Assembly (NCBI GenBank): GCA_934101235.1
Contig: CAKORH010000053.1
Location: 1-6,561 of the forward strand
Direction: 5' to 3'
Source: an uncultured Bacilli bacterium
GTDB taxonomy: Bacteria; Bacillota_I; Bacilli_A; RF39; UBA660
DNA length: 6,561 nucleotides
Positions within the stretch are counted from its first letter, which is position 1, and every line of letters begins with the position of its first letter. Below are positions 1 to 5,280 of the stretch, one piece after another. The notes beneath the pieces are model-generated. The model was not told the DNA's origin and did no database searches. It worked only from the letters and a program-made list of their open reading frames with translations. Both the position numbers and the translations under genes were made by a program.

Positions 1-1
1 A

Positions 2-2218
2 TTTATACAGTATGGTAGTGGAAGTTTAAAATATAATAATTGGTTAAATAATATTTTATATATTATGGATAATGATATTAATAATTTTATATTAGTAAAA
101 GATTATTTATTTAAAAATTATTATAATATAACTAATAAAATATCTTTAATAAATAACATATTAGAAATAATAGAAAATTATAAAAAGTATAATGTATTGT
201 TAAAATATTTAGTAGATAATAATATAAGATTAAATTGTAAAATAAAGAATGATTTAGCAAATTTATTTAAATTTAATTTAGATGATAGTATTATTACTAT
301 TCCTAAGAATTTAGAAGAATTAAATAAATATAAGTCAATTGTGTATAAAAAATATTTGGATGAAATTTTAAATCCTAATATAGATATAGATAGTGTGAAA
401 TTTATGTTAAAAAAATTGTTATTAAATGATAATTTGTCTATTATGATAAATAATATTGGTGGAATAAAATCATTAGAATTAGTAAAATTAAATAATAAAA
501 ATAATTCTATTATTCTTGATTTGATAGATGAGATAATATTATATTTAACTATTATAGATAGTATTGATAGAACTGATAATAAAGAAGGATTAAAAGAATT
601 AATAAAGAAAATAATAGGAAATAATGAACAACATTTATTAGAAATAGTATCAGTATTTAATAGTATGGAAGAAAAGATAAGAAAAGTATTTGAATTTGAT
701 TCAGAAAATAATTTAACAAAAATAAATAGTATTAAAGATAGAGATAGTATTATTGATAAAGAATTGTCAAATTTATATGGAGGAATAGTATACGATTTTA
801 GTGATAAAAATTATGTTTTATATGCACATATAAAAAGTTCTAGAGAGAATATTGATGATTTAATAAATGGTAAGTCAACTTCTAAAAGCAATTTTATTTC
901 ATTAAGTCCTATAAGCTACAAAGGACAAAAATATTATTATAATAACAATAATATAATATTAGCATATGATACAATTCCTACAAATAGTTTTATATTTAGT
1001 TCTACATCTAACATGGGTTCTAATAGAATGATTAATAATAATTCATCTGAAGTAAAAATGGTTAATATAAATCAAAAATGTATATTAGAAACTAGTTCTG
1101 TAACAAATGGAAATTCAGAAACATTATTATATAGAGAAGGATTAAAGCCATGTGGTTTAATCCTTGTTAATGGAAAAGAACCAACTGAAGAGGAAATTGA
1201 AATTCATAAAAAATATAATTTACCTTTTATTGTAACTCAAGAAGTAAACAAATTTATTGATAATCCAAAAGAAGTTTTTAAAAAAAATATTATTAAGAGA
1301 GAAAGTAAAAAAGAAAAATTATTAACTCTTAAAAACAATTTGCAAAAGTATATTGGTTATACTAAAGAAAATGAAATTTATACTGGACGAGAAATTGCAA
1401 TAATGACAGATATTCATGGAATGTATGAACCCACTGTGGCTATATTAGAAAGTATTAAAAAACGTGGAATAAATGAGATATATTCTTTAGGTGATAATGT
1501 TGGATTAGGACCAAATCCTGCTGATGTAGAAGATATATTAAATGATTATGGTTGTAAAACAGTAGCAGGTAATGGTGAATATTACAATATATTAGGTATA
1601 GAACCTTTTAATTATTTTGATTATGAAAAGAAAAAAAATCAAGAATGGACTTATAATAAATTAGGCATAAAAAGAGTTAATAATATGAAGTTATATCCAA
1701 TATCTATAGATATTGTTATAGGTAATAAAAAAGTTGCTTTATGTCATTTTATAAATGACATAAGATGGGATTTTAGAAAAAATAGTACTTGGTCTTATCA
1801 AAGTAATAATAATTCAAAACAATTTTTATATACAAATAGTATAGAAGCAAATAGTGATATTGAAAATGCCTTAAAAGTAGGTTTAACAAAGGAAAATAAT
1901 GGGTATTTGGATGCTAAGATGAAACCTTTATTTGATGGAAAAAGAGTTAATTATTATGATGATATATTTCAAGGACATGTTCACTTTGAAATGGTTGATA
2001 AATTAAATAATACTAATATTTATACCGTAAGAGCAGTTGGTATGGGGTATAAAAGTGACGATAAAGATTTAGCACATTATATAATTTTAAAGGAAAGAAA
2101 AGATGGTAGTTTTGATATAGAAAAAAAGTATGTAAAATATAATAAAGAAAGTTTGATTTCAAATATACATTCTAGCAGTATTCCTTATAAGGAAAAAATA
2201 TTAAAATTTTTAAATTAA
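2..2218 (+). CDS. Large multidomain protein: unknown ART-like domain plus C-terminal calcineurin-like metallophosphatase (5'-partial)
   Basis: The frame is open from base 2 to the TAA at 2216-2218, so the gene very probably starts outside the window. The first ATG (65) has no Shine-Dalgarno and is preceded by 21 sense codons in frame. Numbering from that ATG: residues 1-210 are Asn/Ile/Leu-rich and look helical. Residues about 215-392 form an unnamed domain with YAH (253-255), FISLSPIS (277-284), AYD..P..SFI..S..NM.SN (300-320), ETLLYREGLKPCG (352-364) and HKKYNLPFIVTQ (381-392). Residues about 445-690 are a metallophosphatase: DIHG (449-452), LGDNVGLGPNP (from 475), GNGE (502-505), CHF (560-562) and GHVH (637-640). 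This layout fits the Metallophos_2-type phosphoesterases, which use two metal ions to hydrolyse phosphoesters; the substrate is unknown. The usual GNHD/E histidine is Gly504 here. No signal peptide or membrane segment is visible, so it is probably cytosolic. The phosphatase call is firm; the ART-like reading is a hypothesis. Confidence 0.8.
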   Translation, partial: FIQYGSGSLKYNNWLNNILYIMDNDINNFILVKDYLFKNYYNITNKISLINNILEIIENYKKYNVLLKYLVDNNIRLNCKIKNDLANLFKFNLDDSIITIPKNLEELNKYKSIVYKKYLDEILNPNIDIDSVKFMLKKLLLNDNLSIMINNIGGIKSLELVKLNNKNNSIILDLIDEIILYLTIIDSIDRTDNKEGLKELIKKIIGNNEQHLLEIVSVFNSMEEKIRKVFEFDSENNLTKINSIKDRDSIIDKELSNLYGGIVYDFSDKNYVLYAHIKSSRENIDDLINGKSTSKSNFISLSPISYKGQKYYYNNNNIILAYDTIPTNSFIFSSTSNMGSNRMINNNSSEVKMVNINQKCILETSSVTNGNSETLLYREGLKPCGLILVNGKEPTEEEIEIHKKYNLPFIVTQEVNKFIDNPKEVFKKNIIKRESKKEKLLTLKNNLQKYIGYTKENEIYTGREIAIMTDIHGMYEPTVAILESIKKRGINEIYSLGDNVGLGPNPADVEDILNDYGCKTVAGNGEYYNILGIEPFNYFDYEKKKNQEWTYNKLGIKRVNNMKLYPISIDIVIGNKKVALCHFINDIRWDFRKNSTWSYQSNNNSKQFLYTNSIEANSDIENALKVGLTKENNGYLDAKMKPLFDGKRVNYYDDIFQGHVHFEMVDKLNNTNIYTVRAVGMGYKSDDKDLAHYIILKERKDGSFDIEKKYVKYNKESLISNIHSSSIPYKEKILKFLN

Positions 2219-2442
2219 TAAAAAAATACATTAATTAAAATATTTGCTTTTGCTAAAATAATTTATTTATCTTTTTGGTATTATAAAATCTAATTTTATT
2301 AATTTAGGAATAGTAAAAAAATGTTATCTAAAAAGTATTCATCTGTTATATTTAGAAAATATTGATAATAACAGTTTTAAATAATTATGATAGTTATATA
2401 TAATAATATTTAAACATTTTATGTGTTTTTTGATATACTATA
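2219..2442. other. AT-rich intergenic region, no gene
   Basis: This 224-base gap between the two plus-strand genes has no credible coding frame. It ends in the promoter of the downstream gene. A possible weak hairpin lies at 2343-2374: CTGTTAT pairs with ATAACAG across an 18-base loop, which can itself fold as ATATTT-AGA-AAATAT. TTTT (2375-2378) follows, so it could be a poor intrinsic terminator for the upstream gene. Base composition this skewed produces such pairings by chance, so it is noted only as a candidate. Confidence 0.4.
2411..2439 (+). promoter_or_regulatory. Putative sigma-A-type promoter with extended -10
   Basis: TAAACA (2411-2416, 4 of 6 matches to TTGACA), a 17-base spacer, then TGATATACT (2431-2439). 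The latter is an extended -10, TGn followed by TATACT. Transcription would start near 2446, giving a leader of only about a dozen bases that begins at the Shine-Dalgarno sequence. An overlapping TATAAT at 2439-2444 is an alternative -10 but would push the start into the ribosome binding site. Promoter-like matches are common in DNA this AT-rich; the position directly before the gene is the main support. Confidence 0.45.
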
Positions 2443-2444
2443 AT

Positions 2445-2453
2445 GGGAAGTGA
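2445..2453 (+). promoter_or_regulatory. Ribosome binding site that selects the ATG at 2458
   Basis: GGGAAGTGA resembles the GGAGGTGA core, with GGAAG ending 7 bases before the ATG at 2458. The in-frame ATG at 2443 has no such sequence upstream and lies at or before the predicted transcription start, so it is unlikely to be used. Confidence 0.6.
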
Positions 2454-2457
2454 CTAT

Positions 2458-3153
2458 ATGCCTTGTTGGAGTATGCATTTGAGTATTGCTAAAGAAGTTA
2501 ATAAAAAATTAAAATTAGATGAAGATGAATTTCTTTTTGGTAATCTTTTACCAGATATAGATTATGGAAGTACTGTTACTAGACATGATACACATTATTA
2601 TGGTACTAAAAAATGTCCAGGTTGTAATAGTGAGTTTTTACCTGATATAGATAAATTTATGGAAGTTTATAAAGACAAACTTAATAATACTTTAATTATT
2701 GGGTATTATGCACATTTGTTAACAGATTATTATTATAATAAGTATGTTTACACAATTAAGTGGGTAAAAGATAATAAAGAAAATGTAGTAGGAGTAAAAT
2801 TAAATAATAATAAAATAATTAAAACAAATGAAAAAGAAATACTTAAACATTTTAAACATCATGATTTTTGTTTATATGGGAAATATTTATATAACAATAA
2901 CAGGGTTTTTGTACCTAAATATAATTTAAATATTGTTAATGATTTAAAATATTTAAAGGGTAAATTTTATAGTGTAGATGATGTATTTAATAGATTTAAA
3001 TATTTGAATAGTGGGTTTGTTAATATTAATAAATATAGTTTTAAGGAGAAAGTATTTGGAATACATTATAAGTTATTTGATAAAAGTGAATTAGATATAC
3101 TATATAAAGAATGTGTTAAGTTTGTATTAGACAATATAAAAAAGAATATTTAG
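2458..3153 (+). CDS. Zinc-dependent phospholipase C-like protein (soluble)
   Basis: This 231-residue protein resembles the zinc-dependent phospholipase C/S1-P1 nuclease-like fold, as seen in the many small 'zinc-dependent phospholipase C family' proteins of Firmicutes. Visible marks are W4 and H7 in the opening PCWSMH, FGNLLPDID (27-35), histidines 43 and 46, a C-P-G-C pair (53-56), and GYYAHLLTDYYYN (82-94) with H86 and D90 in the family's HxxxD spacing. A His cluster lies at 131-135 (HFKHH). The HxxxE ligand pair of classical secreted phospholipase C is not evident, and there is no signal peptide. Secreted lipase activity is therefore doubtful; an intracellular metal-dependent hydrolase or a non-catalytic relative is as likely. 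The start at 2458 is chosen for its Shine-Dalgarno; an in-frame ATG at 2443 would add five residues. The gene appears monocistronic and runs tail to tail into the germination operon, its TAG lying in the shared terminator loop. Confidence 0.7.
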   Translation: MPCWSMHLSIAKEVNKKLKLDEDEFLFGNLLPDIDYGSTVTRHDTHYYGTKKCPGCNSEFLPDIDKFMEVYKDKLNNTLIIGYYAHLLTDYYYNKYVYTIKWVKDNKENVVGVKLNNNKIIKTNEKEILKHFKHHDFCLYGKYLYNNNRVFVPKYNLNIVNDLKYLKGKFYSVDDVFNRFKYLNSGFVNINKYSFKEKVFGIHYKLFDKSELDILYKECVKFVLDNIKKNI

Positions 3154-3169
3154 TTATTCTTTTTTATAT
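3134..3169. terminator. Bidirectional terminator shared by two convergent genes
   Basis: This is a perfect 15-bp inverted repeat (3134-3148 with 3155-3169) around a 6-base loop TTTAGT (3149-3154). On either strand it reads A-tract, GAATA stem, loop, TATTC stem, six T, the usual build of a two-way intrinsic terminator. Only one pair in the stem is G-C, so it would be weak by conventional measures. It sits exactly where the plus-strand gene (stop TAG 3151-3153) meets the minus-strand permease gene (stop TAA at 3156-3154), and the arms encode the final residues of both proteins. Confidence 0.75.
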
Positions 3170-4155
3170 GATGTGATGTTAATTAATATATATAGTATTA
3201 GAATTATTATGCATATTATCCATAAATAATTAAATAAATTTAGTAAAAATATTTGACTATTTAGTAAGTATTTTGTTATAAAGTACATTGAAATAAATAG
3301 AAATATAGGGTATATGTATTTATTGTTGAATGCTTTTAATACTATGTCATACATTTCTTTAGAACATATGCTTAAATATATGTAAGTTATATATATCCAT
3401 ATAAATGAAAATATGTTTTCTACGTTATTTATAAAGTCTAATAGATTAATTTTTTTTAATACTATATATTCAGGATATTTAAATAAATCTACTAAGTATG
3501 TACTTAGTACACCTTGTGTAGTTAATATAATAATAATTAAGAATATATTTGAATATATATATCTTCTTTTTAAATCTTTGTTTTTATTTTTATAATTATA
3601 TTTTATTCCACCATAAAGTATATTTGGAGTTACTGAGTATATGGCATATTCTATTGATGCTAATAATATATCTTTTAATTTAGTATTAAATATGGGCAAA
3701 TAGTTAGTTAGTTTTATTTTAGGTATAAGGGCTATGAATGCTATTATAATTGATATATCTACTATGTACAATAATATATTAGATATTTTCATGTTAATAG
3801 TTATACTTTTAGTGTTCATATAAAGTATAACTATTAATAGTGGTATCATAAGTATATATTTATTAGTATCCATAAGATATATACTTGATATTAAGTTAAT
3901 TATTTCAATTATACCTATTGTAAATAATATATATAGTATTATGAACATACATATTTTTTGAAATTTATTTGCGTTAGTATAGTTTAAATTATTTATTATA
4001 GATAATATAAAATATCCTATAATTGAACCTAATATTATACTTATAATAGCACTTTCACGAGCAATCATTATTATTTTAGATATTCCTATACCTAGAAATA
4101 GAGATTTTGAGAAAAAATGTAGTAAAGATAAATAATTGTTAGTGTCACTTTTCAT
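3154..4155 (-). CDS. gerAB: Spore germinant receptor subunit B, GerAB-type permease-like membrane protein
   Basis: GerAB-type subunits are amino-acid-permease-like proteins of the spore inner membrane that bind the germinant and pass the signal to the A subunit. This 333-residue protein is a near-continuous series of hydrophobic helices, consistent with about 10 membrane spans. It carries the family's most recognisable stretch: LFKYPEYIVLKKI (224-236) followed by DFINNVENIFSFIWIY (240-255). The segment around 148-181 (LTNYLPIFN...TPNILY) also matches the family layout. It is shorter than the usual 360-370 residues, and its N-terminal third is quite divergent. Its ATG overlaps the end of the upstream C-subunit gene by 11 bases in another frame, indicating translational coupling, and it has the strongest Shine-Dalgarno in the window. 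It is the last gene of the A-C-B operon. Family assignment is firm; the nutrient recognised cannot be read from the sequence. Confidence 0.92.
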   Translation of the reverse strand: MKSDTNNYLSLLHFFSKSLFLGIGISKIIMIARESAIISIILGSIIGYFILSIINNLNYTNANKFQKICMFIILYILFTIGIIEIINLISSIYLMDTNKYILMIPLLIVILYMNTKSITINMKISNILLYIVDISIIIAFIALIPKIKLTNYLPIFNTKLKDILLASIEYAIYSVTPNILYGGIKYNYKNKNKDLKRRYIYSNIFLIIIILTTQGVLSTYLVDLFKYPEYIVLKKINLLDFINNVENIFSFIWIYITYIYLSICSKEMYDIVLKAFNNKYIYPIFLFISMYFITKYLLNSQIFLLNLFNYLWIICIIILILYILINITSYKKE

Positions 4156-5236
4156 CTATTTTTCCTCCTATAGTATTTTGAATAAGACCTTTTTTACTGA
4201 TACTTACTTTAATATTAAAGTTGGTTTCATCATTATAAAAGTTTAGATTTGATTTTCTTTTCGTTTTTTTTATGTAGTCATTTATTCCTAATATGTCACT
4301 GTGATCTTTTTTTAGCTTGTTTATTAATTCATTCATTTTTTTTGTTAATTCGATGCTTGCATCATTGTTTAAGTTTTCTATTGTTTCAGTTTTTAATAAA
4401 TCTAAGTTTGAACTAGATGAATCTATTGATGCTTTAACATTTATTTTTATATTAATATTATTATTTAAATCATATTTTATGTTTCTACTATCTATTTTAA
4501 TAACGTAATAATCATCTTTGTATTTTAAATTAAAATATATGTTTTTATTGTTTTTGTATAGATTAACTAATTTTAATTCATTATTATTTAATTCTCCTTT
4601 TAATGTGTTGTCATCAAAATAGTAGGCGTTTGATATTATTATTCCTTCTTTGTTTTTTGATACTTTATTTATGAATACATCTTTGTTAGGAGAAACAAAG
4701 TTATATAATTTATCTAAGTAATCATATTTAATTGTGACTCCATTATTAGATGTGTATTCAATAATATTTTTTACTTTTTCTCCTAAAATAGGATTATCTT
4801 TCATTTTTAATTTAGTTAATTCTTCTACGTTATCACTTATTAGTATATAGTAATTTGAATTGAGTTGTATTCTTTTTTCTAAGTAGTTAAATATGTCATT
4901 TAGAGAATTATTTATTGAGTCTTTTGAGAATATTACCGTGTTTATGTGTACGAAATAAAGTGTTTTTGATGTTTTAAGACTTGCGTTATTTATGGCGTCT
5001 TTTATGTTACTACCTGTTCCTTCTATAAAGTATGAACTACTTTTTGTAGAATTACTACTTTTTTCTTCTTTGTATACTTCTATATATGCTTTGTATTTAT
5101 CATCTACTTTATCTATTAATAGACTTGATACTATACCTAGATTATTTAAACTTTGATAGTTAGAATTACATCCTGTAAGTAATATTATAATAAATGAAAG
5201 TGTTATTATTTTAGTTATCTTGGATAGTATTTTCAT
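4145..5236 (-). CDS. gerAC: Spore germinant receptor subunit C, Ger(x)C lipoprotein
   Basis: Ger(x)C proteins are lipoproteins anchored on the outer face of the spore inner membrane and needed for function of the A/B subunits. From the ATG at 5236 the product has 363 residues: a lipoprotein signal peptide (basic MKILSKITK, a hydrophobic core, lipobox LTGC with the lipidated Cys23), then a mature part matching the family from end to end. Visible landmarks are LGIVSSLLIDK near the start, the YFVHINTVIF strand and following helix, the NPILGEKV segment, AYYFDDNTLKGELNNNE in the middle, and the C-terminal helix with HSDILGINDYIKK. An in-frame TTG (5248) and GTG (5245) lie just upstream, but GGTGA at 5246-5242 is spaced for the ATG, and the signal peptide is better formed from there. 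It lies 44 bases after the A-subunit stop and overlaps the B-subunit start by 11 bases. The TGA stop (4147-4145) shows the standard code is used. Confidence 0.92.
   Translation of the reverse strand: MKILSKITKIITLSFIIILLTGCNSNYQSLNNLGIVSSLLIDKVDDKYKAYIEVYKEEKSSNSTKSSSYFIEGTGSNIKDAINNASLKTSKTLYFVHINTVIFSKDSINNSLNDIFNYLEKRIQLNSNYYILISDNVEELTKLKMKDNPILGEKVKNIIEYTSNNGVTIKYDYLDKLYNFVSPNKDVFINKVSKNKEGIIISNAYYFDDNTLKGELNNNELKLVNLYKNNKNIYFNLKYKDDYYVIKIDSRNIKYDLNNNINIKINVKASIDSSSSNLDLLKTETIENLNNDASIELTKKMNELINKLKKDHSDILGINDYIKKTKRKSNLNFYNDETNFNIKVSISKKGLIQNTIGGKIDEK
4164..4169 (-). promoter_or_regulatory. Strong Shine-Dalgarno for the GerAB-type gene
   Basis: A perfect AGGAGG on the minus strand lies inside the 3' end of the preceding gene, 8 bases before the ATG at 4155. 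It fixes that start and suggests the B subunit can be translated efficiently in its own right despite the overlap. Confidence 0.85.
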
Positions 5237-5241
5237 ATATT

Positions 5242-5246
5242 TCACC
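5242..5246 (-). promoter_or_regulatory. Ribosome binding site that selects the ATG at 5236
   Basis: GGTGA on the minus strand lies 5 bases before the ATG at 5236. Using the TTG at 5248 or GTG at 5245 would place this sequence inside the coding region and leave those codons without a Shine-Dalgarno. Confidence 0.65.
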
Positions 5247-5251
5247 AATTA

Positions 5252-5280
5252 TAGTATGTGATAAAATTTTATTCATATAC
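5252..5280 (-). promoter_or_regulatory. Possible sigma-G-like promoter between the A and C subunit genes
   Basis: On the minus strand GTATA (5280-5276) and CATACTA (5258-5252) are separated by 17 bases. They match the Bacillus forespore sigma-G pattern GHATR and CATnnTA, whose usual spacing is 17-18. Sigma-G is the factor known to transcribe gerA-type operons in Bacillus subtilis. A start about 7 bases downstream would leave a leader of roughly 12 bases beginning at the GGTGA site. The same interval can fold as an imperfect hairpin, so the match may be chance in AT-rich DNA. Confidence 0.35.

Noticed and set aside
700..1246. RNA 2'-phosphotransferase (KptA/Tpt1) identity for the unknown domain
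   Set aside because: The family's characteristic Arg-His-Arg-Arg style motifs are not visible; only a general ART-like layout can be argued.
2321..2365. Fourteen-codon open frame (beginning MLSKKYSSVIF) as a leader peptide or small gene
   Set aside because: An AGGA lies upstream but 11 bases away, the frame is short enough to be chance, and no attenuator structure follows that would make use of it.
2375..2415. Inverted AT-rich arms (GTTTTAAAT and ATTTAAAC) as an operator
   Set aside because: The arms are imperfect and consist of A/T runs, and many such pairs occur by chance at this base composition.
2443..2457. ATG at 2443 as start of the phospholipase-like gene
   Set aside because: It has no Shine-Dalgarno, lies at or before the predicted transcription start, and the family-like N-terminus begins at the ATG at 2458.
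3413..4508. Plus-strand open frames of about 60 codons at 3413-3595 and 4317-4508
   Set aside because: Both lie antisense to the well-supported B and C subunit genes, show no family resemblance, and are hydrophobic merely as complements of AT-rich codons.
5254..5280. Imperfect hairpin in the A-C gap as a terminator of the A-subunit gene
   Set aside because: The stem has a mismatch and a bulge, no T-run follows it on the minus strand, and the downstream genes belong to the same functional complex. A promoter reading explains the same bases better, though neither is proven.
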